Origin: Bacillota bacterium
GTDB taxonomy: Bacteria > Bacillota > Clostridia > Acetivibrionales > DTU013
Assembly (NCBI GenBank): GCA_023433505.1
Contig: JAEZCO010000026.1
Coordinates: 3,084 to 67,083 of the forward strand
Length of the DNA stretch: 64,000 nt
Direction of reading: 5' to 3'
In this document: positions 42,305-52,006 of the stretch, piece by piece
Layout of the letters: every line of letters begins with the position of its first letter
Position numbering within the stretch: position 1 is the stretch's first letter
Position numbers and translations under genes: made by a program
The notes under the pieces: model-generated
Told to the model about the DNA's origin: nothing
The model's input: the letters and a program-made list of their open reading frames with translations, nothing else
The model's database searches: none

Positions 42305-45300
42305 ATGGAACTGAAGAGGGTCAAGCCCTATCCCGGCATGATCATCACCGGAAATACGGAATTTGAAGGCGGGGTATATGATTTTTCCGGCAAGGACGGC
42401 ATTGTCATCGGTGCAGACAACATTACCGTATTGGGCAACGGCGCGCACATAAAAGGCAGGCTTATCAACGGGTGCAAAAAGGAAGAAAGCACGGCACAGT
42501 GCGTTGCTGGAGAATCCGGGGATGAGGGCGAGGATGCAAGCTCATCCGGTAATGGAAATGAAACCGGGTTTTATGGAATTGGAATTTCTGCCGAAGGTAA
42601 AAAAGGCATTACGATAAAAAATTTAAAAATATCAGGCTTTGATATGGGACTCCATGCAAGGGACGGCAGGGATTTTGTCATTGAAGGCTGCGATTTCTCC
42701 GATTGCTTTACCGACCCTGCATGGGGATGGGATGACCATGGATTTCACGGGGGCATCCTTTTTGTGAACATGCACGGCTGCCGCATACAGGGCTGCAGGG
42801 CGAGAAATGTCTGGGATGCGCTAAACATACGCTTCAGTGACGATAACAAGGTGCTGGACAATGATTTTTCACATACTTCCGACACGGGTTTGAAGCTGTG
42901 GAATTCAAGCCGCAACGAAATAACCGGCAACAATTTTTCCTACGGGATACGCATCGCGCCGGAGGAAGTGCACGCCAGAGACTCTTCGTGCGTACTGATT
43001 GAGTCCGGCTCCAACAATAACATATTTAAGCGCAATGATATGACCCATGGGGGCGATGGACTGTTCATACGCGTCCTTAACGGCTGGATGTCTACCGGAA
43101 ACCTATTTGAGGAAAACGACTGCTCCTACGCAAATAACAACGCCATCGAGGCATGGGCCGACGGCAATACCTATGTCCGCAACAAGGCAAATTATTCAAG
43201 CTACGGGTTCTGGCTCGGAGGTTCGGACAATACCGTGCTGATAGGGAATGAAGCAGCCTATAATGGGGTCATGTTTAAAAATGCGCCGGAAGCTTTCGGG
43301 AATGCAGGTATTTCTGTTGTAAACAACTCCGGAAGCCATTATGTAGTTGAAAACAATTATATACACGATAACCATGGGCCGGGTATCGCCATACGTTACA
43401 CAAAAGCCTATCCGTCCTATCACTGGGTGATCCAGGGAAACAGGATTGAAAACAACAAAACAGACGGGCATTGCAAGGGACATGGCATTTATGCAAAAAA
43501 CGCAAGATGGATAACCTTCGGGAAAAACGTCATTGAAGGGAATGAGGGAGAACCGGTTTTTCTTGATGCAAACACTTCGGACATGGTATTTTTGACTGCC
43601 GACGCTCAGGAAGAGGTCAATGCTGCCTTTACAATGCTTCCCGAGGTGGCAGGTGCCGGTGAAAAAGTAGTTTTTAAAGCCTGCGTGCCTGAAAAAGCTG
43701 CCGGAAAGCTGCGCTGCAGGTGGGATCTGGGAGATGGCACCGTTGAAACCGGCGAATGCCTTGAGCACATCTACAAAAAGGCGGGATTCTATCGGATGGG
43801 ACTTGCGGTTGACAACGGAGGCAGGGTGTCAATTGCTTTCAGGAACATCTATGTGCTTTCTTCCGGGCATGCTTTTGGCACAGAGGATCAAGCAAGCAAT
43901 TGGGCATGTTCCGGAAATGCAGGGACATACGAAATAATAAAAGACATGGCACATACCGTATCCGGGCGGGGCTCGATCTGTATTAAGGCAGGGAGAGGTA
44001 CTGAGCATACCCTTGTATATCCGGTATCGGGAGAAATGGGACTTGATATCGGAGCGCTCAACGTTTTATCCTTTTATTTGCGATATCTTACCGAATCCGA
44101 GCCTGACTGGGAAAAAAGAGCCAGAATGCCGGTGATTACCCTTTATGCAGAGGAGGAAAACTATATACGGCTGATCCCTGCGAAAGGTATCATGGAGAGG
44201 TATTTTCTATCCAATAATGAAGAAAAGGATAATTGGCAGCTTGTGTCAATCGATATCTGCAATGATAATGGGTGGGAGAGGCAGATTGCCGGCAATGGGC
44301 TTGAGGGTGGTGTAATTAACCGTATACGCATCGAGTATGGAAATGTGTATCCCGGGATAAGCAGGTTGTGGCTTGACGCCATGTGCCTTTCGGAAAAGGA
44401 AGAAAAGCCTTTGAATGCATTGAATCTGGCACTGAACAAATATGCTTCCGGCTATCCGTCCCCAATCTTCTTTTCAAGTGCGGACCACTCGGATGTATTT
44501 GCTCCTCTGGCGGGTAACACGCGCCTTTATGGGGATGCAACTCCCCGGTATGCATCCGCAGCCGCAGAGGGAGAAACATTTTATGGAATTGATTTTGGCA
44601 GTATTCGCAAGTTTGATCGGGCTGATGTTTATTTTTACCATAACCTTAGCGAAACCGTCAATGCAAAGAGCGAGTCCGTACCTCTGGAAGCGTGGCTGGA
44701 AGTGAAGCTGGAAGATATATGGGAGGAAATACCGGCTGCCAGGATAAGGCCGGAGCCCGGACAAAATGTATTGGTGTTCAAGCCGGTTCTGGCAGGCAAT
44801 GTACGTGTCCGTTTCCGCTGTGCTACAGGCCATATTGCGTCCATCTATTCATTTTCAGTATATAATACGCAGAATGTAATCCTTCGGAAGGACAGGGGAC
44901 AAAATGCAGATATTACTTCCAACAGGAAAAATATGCTTACAGTGGACGCCTTCGAGGTGAAACTGAACAAGGAAATCAACGGCAACGGCGCACCTCTGGG
45001 CGACCTGACAGCCCGTGTGTTTGAACTTGACAACAGCGGCAGGCTGACAGATTGTCTGTTTAGAAAGGTCATTCCACGGGACAGTATTGTGCCTTATGCA
45101 GTTACAAGGATCGAAGCAGGGCTTTCAGGCCTTGAAAGCGGAAAAAAATATGCACTTGCTCTTGGGCAGAGCTCCATTGCCGAAAGCAGGACGGTTGGCG
45201 ACTATTACCGCTGGATCGCCGGAAAAACAGACTTTGGGGAGACCTTTGCCATCTATGACCAGGGTGAGACAAAGCCTGCTGACTATGATTGGGGGACGGC

Positions 45301-45766
45301 ATACCTGCGTGTGCTCTGCAGCGGATTTACGGCGGATTATTCCAATGAATCGGAGCATATAGGCGCCCGGTTTGGCATCAGGGACATGGAGTGCCGCTAT
45401 ATGACATTTACCGTGCCGGATCCGGTGCTTGCACTCACTGATGGCAACGCCGGCGGAGATGCCGGGTGGACTGCGGAAGGAAAAGATGCCGAAGTATATC
45501 TGTCGTTTGCTGATGACGTATGTATCAATGGTGCCAACCTATGCATAGACGGAGACAAACCCGGAAGCATTGAACTGCTCTCTAAAGGAAAAGTCCTGGC
45601 CTCGGCGGAAGAACCTGAAACCGGCTTTGTCAGATTGAACTTCAGCCTTGTAAAGGAAAAGGAGTTTACACTGCGGATAAATTGTACTTCAGGCAAATGC
45701 GCCATCAGGGAGGTAGAGCTTGAAAGTGAACCTGCGTCGCCGTCATCCAGGGTTGATGCATATTGA
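42305..45766 (+). CDS. large right-handed beta-helix protein with PKD-like and discoidin-like regions, no signal peptide
   Basis: 1,153 residues from ATG 42305, with AGGGGG upstream; the extension to 42194 overlaps the terminator. Residues 1-430 are a NosD-type parallel beta-helix with repeats such as IVIGADNITVLGNG, FVIEGCDFSD, NEITGNNFSYG and YVRNKANYSSYGFWLGGS. A PKD-like domain follows (KLRCRWDLGDGTVETGECLEHIYKKAG). Then come two jelly-roll or discoidin-like regions, one starting NLALNKYASGYPSP. There is no signal peptide or membrane segment, odd for this architecture. It could be a cytoplasmic lyase or epimerase acting on imported oligosaccharides, or be exported by another route. Confidence 0.75.
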   Translation: MELKRVKPYPGMIITGNTEFEGGVYDFSGKDGIVIGADNITVLGNGAHIKGRLINGCKKEESTAQCVAGESGDEGEDASSSGNGNETGFYGIGISAEGKKGITIKNLKISGFDMGLHARDGRDFVIEGCDFSDCFTDPAWGWDDHGFHGGILFVNMHGCRIQGCRARNVWDALNIRFSDDNKVLDNDFSHTSDTGLKLWNSSRNEITGNNFSYGIRIAPEEVHARDSSCVLIESGSNNNIFKRNDMTHGGDGLFIRVLNGWMSTGNLFEENDCSYANNNAIEAWADGNTYVRNKANYSSYGFWLGGSDNTVLIGNEAAYNGVMFKNAPEAFGNAGISVVNNSGSHYVVENNYIHDNHGPGIAIRYTKAYPSYHWVIQGNRIENNKTDGHCKGHGIYAKNARWITFGKNVIEGNEGEPVFLDANTSDMVFLTADAQEEVNAAFTMLPEVAGAGEKVVFKACVPEKAAGKLRCRWDLGDGTVETGECLEHIYKKAGFYRMGLAVDNGGRVSIAFRNIYVLSSGHAFGTEDQASNWACSGNAGTYEIIKDMAHTVSGRGSICIKAGRGTEHTLVYPVSGEMGLDIGALNVLSFYLRYLTESEPDWEKRARMPVITLYAEEENYIRLIPAKGIMERYFLSNNEEKDNWQLVSIDICNDNGWERQIAGNGLEGGVINRIRIEYGNVYPGISRLWLDAMCLSEKEEKPLNALNLALNKYASGYPSPIFFSSADHSDVFAPLAGNTRLYGDATPRYASAAAEGETFYGIDFGSIRKFDRADVYFYHNLSETVNAKSESVPLEAWLEVKLEDIWEEIPAARIRPEPGQNVLVFKPVLAGNVRVRFRCATGHIASIYSFSVYNTQNVILRKDRGQNADITSNRKNMLTVDAFEVKLNKEINGNGAPLGDLTARVFELDNSGRLTDCLFRKVIPRDSIVPYAVTRIEAGLSGLESGKKYALALGQSSIAESRTVGDYYRWIAGKTDFGETFAIYDQGETKPADYDWGTAYLRVLCSGFTADYSNESEHIGARFGIRDMECRYMTFTVPDPVLALTDGNAGGDAGWTAEGKDAEVYLSFADDVCINGANLCIDGDKPGSIELLSKGKVLASAEEPETGFVRLNFSLVKEKEFTLRINCTSGKCAIREVELESEPASPSSRVDAY

Positions 45767-45975
45767 TTCACCATTCCGCTGCTCCACCTGCGACACAGAT
45801 CTGTAATTTTGGATAAGAATATAGCGTGAGAGGAGGGTGAGCCTCTGCGGAGTTTTATTGCTTCCATATTCTTGAAGTATGGCGGAGCTTTAATCCGTGT
45901 TATATACATGAGTATTTTTATTTGCTATTATTACTATAGCGAAGAATAATCAGCACGATGGGTATGGGCAACGAC

Positions 45976-47196
45976 ATGGATATTGCGATCAATCTATTGC
46001 TGGCCGGGATTGCTCTGGCCGTCACCGTCATATTACTGAAAAAGCAGATCAACCTTGGTTTGATTATGCTTATGGATACTGTGTTCCTGGCTGTGCTGGT
46101 GAGGCTGCCGGTAATGACGGCTTTGAAATATTCCTTTAACGGCGCTGTGTCTGACAGTACCATAAAGCTGATACTGATTTTGTTTCTCATCATGATGATA
46201 GAGAATATCATGCGCAACTCCGGAATGATCAAGTCCATGGTGGAAAGCCTGAAAGAAATCGTCGGAAGCAACAGGCTTGCAGCCGCCATGATGCCGACGA
46301 TGCTCGGACTGCTCCCTTCACCCGGAGGCGCCAGGTTTTCCTGCCCCATGGTGGAAGAAATCACCGGGGACACCACCGAGGATACCAACAAATCCTTTAT
46401 TAACTATTGGTTCCGCCATATATGGCTGGACGCCTTTATTCTGTATCCCGGAATAATTCTTGCAGCGGAGCTTTTGAAGGTATCGGTTATCAGTTTGTTT
46501 CTTCACCTGGTTCCCTTTATGCTGTTTACTTTGATTATCGGTTCCATCTTTGGGTTATCCAAAGTAAAGAAGGAAGAGATTCACCGCACAAAGCCGGTGG
46601 CACAGAGCGTTAAAATCTTTATAACCGGTCTGCTGCCTATCATTGTGGTAATCATCATCTACATATCCCTTTTGAACGTAACAGGATTTTCACTGGAGAT
46701 AGCTTCGGGCGCTGTGATGATTGTGCTTTTGATAATCAAAAGATATTCCTTTAAGAAGCTGGTACAGACAGTCAAAGAGGCATTCCCTCTCAAGCTGGTA
46801 TTGATTATCATCGGAGTGATGGTATTCAAAGAGGTACTGCTGGAGTCCGGGGCAATTGACGGGCTCCCGGCGATGATGCACACCTATGGTATCCCGGTCG
46901 CTGTCCTGTACATCCTGCTGCCGTTTATCGGGGCATTTACATCAGGCCTCACCGTAAGCTATGTTTCACTGACTTTTCCCATCCTTATCACCCTGGGGAT
47001 TGGAAATAATCTCTGGTTTGCCTCCGTGGCCTATATGGCAGGCTACATTGGAACCATGTCAACACCGCTGCATCTGTGCGCCGTAATGACCGCAGATTTT
47101 TTCAAAACCCCGCTGGGCAGTCTCCTGAAACGCATTGCTATCGCTGAGATACCCCTATTAGTAATTATTATATCGCTTTTGTTCTTTATATCGTAA
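45976..47196 (+). CDS. DUF401-family integral membrane protein
   Basis: About 406 residues from ATG 45976; ATG 45958 is equally possible and neither has a clear ribosome binding site. Around ten membrane helices are predicted. The segment MMPTMLGLLPSPGGARFSCPMVEE is characteristic of DUF401, a member of the ion-transporter superfamily whose substrate is unknown. TMSTPLHLCAVMTADFFKT near the C-terminus is also typical. It stands alone between the beta-helix gene and nadE. Confidence 0.8.
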   Translation: MDIAINLLLAGIALAVTVILLKKQINLGLIMLMDTVFLAVLVRLPVMTALKYSFNGAVSDSTIKLILILFLIMMIENIMRNSGMIKSMVESLKEIVGSNRLAAAMMPTMLGLLPSPGGARFSCPMVEEITGDTTEDTNKSFINYWFRHIWLDAFILYPGIILAAELLKVSVISLFLHLVPFMLFTLIIGSIFGLSKVKKEEIHRTKPVAQSVKIFITGLLPIIVVIIIYISLLNVTGFSLEIASGAVMIVLLIIKRYSFKKLVQTVKEAFPLKLVLIIIGVMVFKEVLLESGAIDGLPAMMHTYGIPVAVLYILLPFIGAFTSGLTVSYVSLTFPILITLGIGNNLWFASVAYMAGYIGTMSTPLHLCAVMTADFFKTPLGSLLKRIAIAEIPLLVIIISLLFFIS

Positions 47197-47263
47197 TGCA
47201 GTCGCATTCTATTACAGCTGACTTACTAATCAACTCAATGAGGTATAATTCCACTTACAACAG

Positions 47264-47292
47264 TGACATTCTATTAATGCAAGTGTATAATA
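47264..47292 (+). promoter_or_regulatory. promoter of nadE
   Basis: GTGACA (47264-47269), a 17-nt spacer and TATAAT (47287-47292). Transcription would start about 25 nt before the nadE start codon. Confidence 0.6.
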
Positions 47293-47323
47293 GGTTTAAA
47301 TATTTTTTACAGCGGGTGATGAT

Positions 47324-49246
47324 ATGGATCATGGGTTTGTCAGGGTTGCAGCGGCAGTTCCGCGGCTTAAGGTAGCGGACTGCGCATATAATGCATCCAA
47401 TATTATAAATATGATAAGAAGCGCCAATGACGAGGGTGTGCAGATTGTAGTATTCCCGGAGCTTTCAATTACGGGCTATACCTGTGCGGACCTTTTCCAT
47501 CAGCATGCACTGCTGCATGAAGCACTAAAGCAAATGGACAGAATTCTGGAGCAGACATCGGCAATTGATATTGTTTCAATTATTGGAATGCCGCTGCAGG
47601 TGGACAACCAGCTTTTCAACTGTGCCGCCGTTATTCACAAAGGAAAGATGCTAGGTATTGTACCCAAGACATATATACCAGGCTATAAAGAGTTCTACGA
47701 AGAGAGGTGGTTTGCTCCGGGAATCAAGGCCTTGAGCAGTACTGTAACTTTCCGTGGACAGGAGGTGCCTTTCGGTACGGATCTTCTCTTTGAAGCAGAC
47801 GGGTTGTATAAAGTATGTTTTGGAATAGAAATATGCGAAGACCTGTGGGTGCCAATCCCGCCCAGCTCATATCAGGCAGTGGCCGGTGCGGCTTTGCTTT
47901 TCAACCTGTCTGCCAGCAATGATCTGATAGGAAAATTTGAATATAGAAAAGAACTGATAGCCCAACAATCTGGCAAGTGCGTGGCCGGATACGTCTATAC
48001 CTCCTGCGGGATAGATGAGTCTACCACGGATGTAGTATTTGCCGGTCATGCCATTATCGCTGAAAACGGAGGAATCCTGGCCCAGTCGGAAAGATTTAAA
48101 AGAAGGGAACAGCTTGTGATTTCCGATATTGACCTGCAGCGCTTGTCCAATGACCGGTTTAAAAATACCAGCTTTATGGAAGCCTTGCCCGGGATCGCTT
48201 TCAGGAAAATAATATATCGGCAGGCTGCCGCCGGGATTGATAATCTTCAAAGGTATGTGGACCCGCATCCTTTTGTACCTTCGGATATCAATGTCAGGGA
48301 TGAGCGGTGCAGCGAAATTTTTGCCATACAGACTGCAGGCCTTGCCAAGAGGCTTGAGCATACCCGCATGAAAAATGCCGTTATAGGAATATCCGGCGGT
48401 CTTGATTCGACGCTGGCGCTCCTTGTCACGGCCAAGACCTTCGATTTGCTGGAAATACCCCGTGAAAATATTGTTGCAGTCACCATGCCCGGGTTTGGTA
48501 CGACCGACATCACGTACACCAATGCCCTGGAACTGATGAAGGCTTTAAATGTAACCATAAAGGAAGTAGACATCAAAGCGGCCTGTATGCAGCATTTCAA
48601 GGATATTGGCCATGATCCGTCAGTATATGATGTCACTTATGAAAATGTACAGGCCAGAGAACGCACCCAGATTCTCATGGATATGGCAAACAAGCTGAAT
48701 GCGCCGGTAATAGGAACCGGTGACCTCTCAGAGCTGGCTTTGGGCTGGTGCACCTACAATGGCGATCATATGTCCATGTATGCCGTAAACTGCAGCATTC
48801 CCAAGACCCTTGTAAAATACCTGGTGAAGTGGGTGGCGGACAATATTGCGGAAAAATCGGCGTCCAATGTGCTGCATAGCGTACTTGAGACTCCCATTTC
48901 CCCTGAACTGCTTCCTCCGGATGCGGCAGGAAAAATCCTGCAGAAAACGGAGGATATTGTGGGTCCCTATGAATTGCATGACTTTTTCCTTTATCACGCC
49001 GTCAGGTACGGCGCCCCGCCGGAGAAGGTGCTTTTCCTTGCAAAGCAGGCTTTTTCCGGCAGCTATGCACCGGATACCATAAAGTCGTGGCTGAAGGTAT
49101 TCTACAAAAGGTTTTTCAGCCAGCAGTTCAAACGCTCCTGCCTGCCGGACGGACCAAAGGTAGGTACCATCAGTCTTTCACCCCGTGGTGACTGGAGAAT
49201 GCCCAGCGATGCGGAGGCTGCCCTGTGGCTTGAAAAGCTGGATTGA
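47324..49246 (+). CDS. nadE: glutamine-dependent NAD+ synthetase
   Basis: 640 residues in two parts. Residues 1-290 are a nitrilase-type glutaminase (VVFPELSITGYTCADLF with the catalytic Glu, VPKTYIPGYKEFYEERWF with Lys, CFGIEICEDLWVP with Cys). Residues 320-640 are the ATP-dependent NAD synthetase (AVIGISGGLDSTLALLVTAK P-loop, GTGDLSELALGWCTYNGDHMSMY). It converts deamido-NAD to NAD with ammonia released from glutamine. Length and domain order match the two-domain bacterial form. Confidence 0.96.
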   Translation: MDHGFVRVAAAVPRLKVADCAYNASNIINMIRSANDEGVQIVVFPELSITGYTCADLFHQHALLHEALKQMDRILEQTSAIDIVSIIGMPLQVDNQLFNCAAVIHKGKMLGIVPKTYIPGYKEFYEERWFAPGIKALSSTVTFRGQEVPFGTDLLFEADGLYKVCFGIEICEDLWVPIPPSSYQAVAGAALLFNLSASNDLIGKFEYRKELIAQQSGKCVAGYVYTSCGIDESTTDVVFAGHAIIAENGGILAQSERFKRREQLVISDIDLQRLSNDRFKNTSFMEALPGIAFRKIIYRQAAAGIDNLQRYVDPHPFVPSDINVRDERCSEIFAIQTAGLAKRLEHTRMKNAVIGISGGLDSTLALLVTAKTFDLLEIPRENIVAVTMPGFGTTDITYTNALELMKALNVTIKEVDIKAACMQHFKDIGHDPSVYDVTYENVQARERTQILMDMANKLNAPVIGTGDLSELALGWCTYNGDHMSMYAVNCSIPKTLVKYLVKWVADNIAEKSASNVLHSVLETPISPELLPPDAAGKILQKTEDIVGPYELHDFFLYHAVRYGAPPEKVLFLAKQAFSGSYAPDTIKSWLKVFYKRFFSQQFKRSCLPDGPKVGTISLSPRGDWRMPSDAEAALWLEKLD

Positions 49247-49446
49247 GAGCATGGTGCGTCAGCAGGATTCCCCGGCAGCATTGCGGGCCAATCGCGGGAA
49301 ACGGAAGGGTCTGATGCCGCCAGACTTTTATTACCAGCGATTTACGGCTTTAAGATATGCAAATAATGCTTGACAAAACCGGCTATCTATCTTAAAATAT
49401 CGTTGTGCCTTTTTCACATACAAGTGAGGCAGAGATACCGAATTAT

Positions 49447-49524
49447 GGTGGATGTAGCTCAGTTGGTTAGAGCGCCAGGTTGTGGCCCTGGAGGTCGTGG
49501 GTTCGATCCCCTTCATTCACCCCA
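49447..49524 (+). tRNA. tRNA-His (anticodon GTG)
   Basis: A complete cloverleaf. The acceptor stem GTGGATG/CATTCAC carries the extra 5' G (49447) opposite C73 that is the identity mark of tRNA-His. The D arm is GCTCAGTTGGTTAGAGC, the anticodon stem CCAGG/CCTGG with loop TTGTGGC, and the T arm GTGGGTTCGATCCCC (one weak pair). CCA is encoded at 49522-49524. A terminator follows directly. Confidence 0.97.
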
Positions 49525-49562
49525 AATCCTTGAAACTTAACAATTTCAAGGATTTTTTATTT
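49525..49562 (+). terminator. terminator of the tRNA-His gene
   Basis: AATCCTTGAAA and TTTCAAGGATT form an 11-bp stem, followed by TTTTATTTTTT. Confidence 0.9.
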
Positions 49563-49787
49563 TTTACAAAGCATCGATGCTTTGTAATTTGTCTATAACT
49601 GATCTCTATTTTAAAGGCTGATGCATGACAGAAAAATTATTTTAATATTTAAAAGGATTTACCGCAAAGCTTGGTAAATGTTATACTGAAATCGGGATAA
49701 TCAATATAGATGAGCCGTAATGTCGGCATGAAACTCAGCTTATTTGGTTTTTAGATTTATAAAGGAAATTTTACGAGGTGACTTGGC

Positions 49788-50537
49788 ATGACTACACATG
49801 AAATGTTAGGTATCGTACAGTCACAGCTTGCGACAGACCTGAACTGTACTCCTGGCGACCTGAACGGAGAGAAGGACAGCTTTGTTTTCACGGTATTGCG
49901 GGATAACCCCGGCCGCAGACCGTTTCCCCGAAGTGAACAGCATTTTGAAATGCTGTCTATGGGCAAGTCCATCGTTGTATCGGCATCGTTCATTATACTC
50001 AATATTGTGAAGCCGCTGCTTTACGGCAAAAACCGCGACGAAGCGTTCTCAATGCCTTTTGTGTATGGACATAGCCTGTATTACCTGCCAGACTTGGCGC
50101 AGATAAAACCGCTCGCCTCACCTGAAGGATTTGTATATGAAATGGTTGAGCAATATGATATACCGGCGTTATACCAATACGAAGGCTTCCGCAATGCCGT
50201 CCAGTATGACGCAAACCATCCGCGTCCTGACGTTTTAGCTTTGCTTGCAAAAAAAGACAGTCATATCGTTGGAATGGCCGGAGCGAGTAACGATTGCGCT
50301 ATGATGTGGCAGATCGGAATGGATGTGCTGCCCGAATACCGCAACTACGGACTTGCAGCCTATCTTGTAAACCGGTTGGCCCTTGAAATACTGAATCGCG
50401 GGTATGTGCCTTATTACGGTACGGCTTCCTCAAACATCGCTTCGCAGCGCGTTGCGCACCGTGCAGGCTATTATCCTGCATGGGTGTGTGCGTATAAAGG
50501 AAAGTTCGATGGACTGGAATTATTGCCGACGAGTTAA
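49788..50537 (+). CDS. GNAT-family N-acetyltransferase
   Basis: 249 residues. The C-terminal ~110 residues contain the GNAT core: GMAGASNDCAMMWQIGMDVLPEYRNYGLAAYLVNRLALEIL, with the acetyl-CoA-binding Q/RxxGxG/A-like turn, and SNIASQRVAHRAGYYP. The N-terminal half is specific to a Firmicute subgroup and its role is unknown. GAGGTG is 8 nt before the ATG. The substrate cannot be inferred. Confidence 0.8.
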   Translation: MTTHEMLGIVQSQLATDLNCTPGDLNGEKDSFVFTVLRDNPGRRPFPRSEQHFEMLSMGKSIVVSASFIILNIVKPLLYGKNRDEAFSMPFVYGHSLYYLPDLAQIKPLASPEGFVYEMVEQYDIPALYQYEGFRNAVQYDANHPRPDVLALLAKKDSHIVGMAGASNDCAMMWQIGMDVLPEYRNYGLAAYLVNRLALEILNRGYVPYYGTASSNIASQRVAHRAGYYPAWVCAYKGKFDGLELLPTS

Positions 50538-50549
50538 GGGATGATGAAT

Positions 50550-50735
50550 ATGCTTAAGCTTAAAGTTGTCGGACAAGGGGCGACAACGAAAATATACCGT
50601 GATGGGGATACAGCAATAAAGCTGTAGGTAAACGCTCCATCTCACGAAAAAGTATTTAACGTAACCGATGGTACCTGCGGCATTTGCATTTCGGTTTGCC
50701 CGTGGACAAAACGATATAGGACGGAGCTTGAATGA
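50550..50735 (+). pseudogene. gene debris: kinase-like start joined to a ferredoxin-like tail
   Basis: From ATG 50550 one frame reads MLKLKVVGQGATTKIYRDGDTAIKL, stops at TAG 50625, then continues VNAPSHEKVF. This matches the start of aminoglycoside phosphotransferase-like kinases (GQGATAKIYRDGDTAIKLYVNAP), with the expected Tyr codon changed to a stop. After about 45 residues the same frame switches to TDGTCGICISVCPWTKRY, a C-terminal [4Fe-4S]-type segment from an unrelated protein, and ends at TGA 50733. It appears to be a deletion junction joining two dead genes. Confidence 0.65.
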
Positions 50736-51325
50736 TGATCGCATTTAATATTTTATTGTTCAATGGATTTGAAACATTAGATGCCATGGGGCCGGTTGAA
50801 ATAGCCAGCAAGCTGCCATCACTTTATAAGCTTGAGTATTTTTCACAAAACGGCGGCATGGTTGAGAGCAGCCAGAATTTTCGTATAGAAACACGCCCAT
50901 TGTCTGAGATTGACCCGAAAGGTTATCTGCTGATCCCCGGTGGCAAAGGTACGCGAAAACTGATTGATGACACAGTGTTTATAGATACGATCAGAACATT
51001 GGCTGAGCAGGCACCTTATGTCTTAACCGTCTGTACCGGAGTGGCGCTGCTTGGCAAAACGGGCTTGCTCGAAGGGAAAAAGGCAACAGGAAATAAAATG
51101 GCGTTCGAGTGGATATGTAACAGCTCAAGTGCTATATGGATTAAAAAAGCCCGATGGATAAGTGATGGCAAATTTTATTCATCGTCAGGGGTTTCTGCCG
51201 GTATGGATATGATGATTGGCTTTATTAAGGATATACACGGTGAAAAAACAGCGCGGGACATATGCACATATATTGAGTATATATGGAACGATGACGCTGA
51301 AAATGATCCGTTTGCTGCGATATAG
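50732..51325 (+). CDS. DJ-1/PfpI-family protein
   Basis: 197 residues. DJ-1/PfpI features are ILLFNGFETLDAMGPVEI, YLLIPGGKGTRKL and the nucleophile-elbow region YVLTVCTGVALLGKTGLLEGKKAT with the conserved Cys. It resembles the amidase-like domain of GATase1/AraC regulators but lacks a DNA-binding domain. GGAG is 7 nt before ATG 50732, which overlaps the stop of the gene debris. The substrate is unknown. Confidence 0.85.
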   Translation: MMIAFNILLFNGFETLDAMGPVEIASKLPSLYKLEYFSQNGGMVESSQNFRIETRPLSEIDPKGYLLIPGGKGTRKLIDDTVFIDTIRTLAEQAPYVLTVCTGVALLGKTGLLEGKKATGNKMAFEWICNSSSAIWIKKARWISDGKFYSSSGVSAGMDMMIGFIKDIHGEKTARDICTYIEYIWNDDAENDPFAAI

Positions 51326-51726
51326 CTTTAAATCACGATAGCAGGATTTTCTCTGTCCGTTAAGAAGTGAAATAGTTAACCGTTCAGAATGCAGGATTTG
51401 CCATACGTGAAGTCCGTAATACGAGAGGATTTTGGGATGCGTTTGATCTGGAAAATATTATGCAAGAAAGTCGTGAAAATCATAAATAATTACAAGACTT
51501 CATTTGAAGAATGTAATATTATGTAAAATTGATAGGCGGAAAGCCGTTTAATTGTGTAAATAATGAGGCAAAACAAAATATTTTAGAGAATTAGTAAAAA
51601 TTTACAGTGATTTAAGAAAAGCACGGACGGTCTACAATAACTAAGCTTAGTATAGAGATAGGTTAGTGATTATCTCAAACTCCTACATAAGAAAACGATC
51701 TTTTGCAATTGAATATCTCTTTTTTG
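51326..51726. other. intergenic region with a short coding remnant and a hairpin
   Basis: No intact gene. A 33-codon stretch (51388-51489) reads NAGFAIREVRNTRGFWDAFDLENIMQ before TAA and looks protein-like, but has no start codon or ribosome binding site; I do not recognise its family. GAGATA/TATCTC around 51655-51680 can form a small hairpin. The region upstream of the riboswitch must hold its promoter, which I cannot assign confidently. Confidence 0.4.
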
Positions 51727-51925
51727 TGACCCTACGGCGATTAAGTCCGTGGGGGTGGACAAGGGAACCGGGTGTAAATCCCGGACGGAACCGCCGCTGT
51801 AAGCGCCGATAATCAATGCTCGTTGACGAAAGTCAGTCACTGGGAAACTGGGAAGGCAGAGCTTGATTGGCAGACTGAATGTCTGCTAAAGCGTAAGTCA
51901 GAAGACCTACAAGGAAGGTGTGCTG
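51727..51925 (+). promoter_or_regulatory. cobalamin riboswitch
   Basis: The conserved core is present in order: GGTGGACAAGGGAACCGGGTGTAA, ATCCCGGACGGAACCGCCGCTGTAA, GTCAGTCACTGGGAAACTGGGAAGGC and the 3' element GCGTAAGTCAGAAGACCT at about 51891. It is followed at 51965 by an intrinsic terminator. Bound adenosylcobalamin or related B12 forms would favour termination, so the downstream DUF4430 genes should be expressed when B12 is scarce. Confidence 0.93.
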
Positions 51926-51964
51926 CTCTATTAAAGGTGGGGTGGCAAATCCGTTTCGCAGAAA

Positions 51965-52006
51965 AACGGCTGTGACGATCAAAATCGATTGTCGCAGCCG
52001 TTTTTT
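51965..52006 (+). terminator. terminator of the cobalamin riboswitch
   Basis: AACGGCTGTGACGATC pairs with GATTGTCGCAGCCGTT across a short loop (two non-Watson-Crick positions), followed by T6. It is the expression platform for the riboswitch. Confidence 0.85.
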
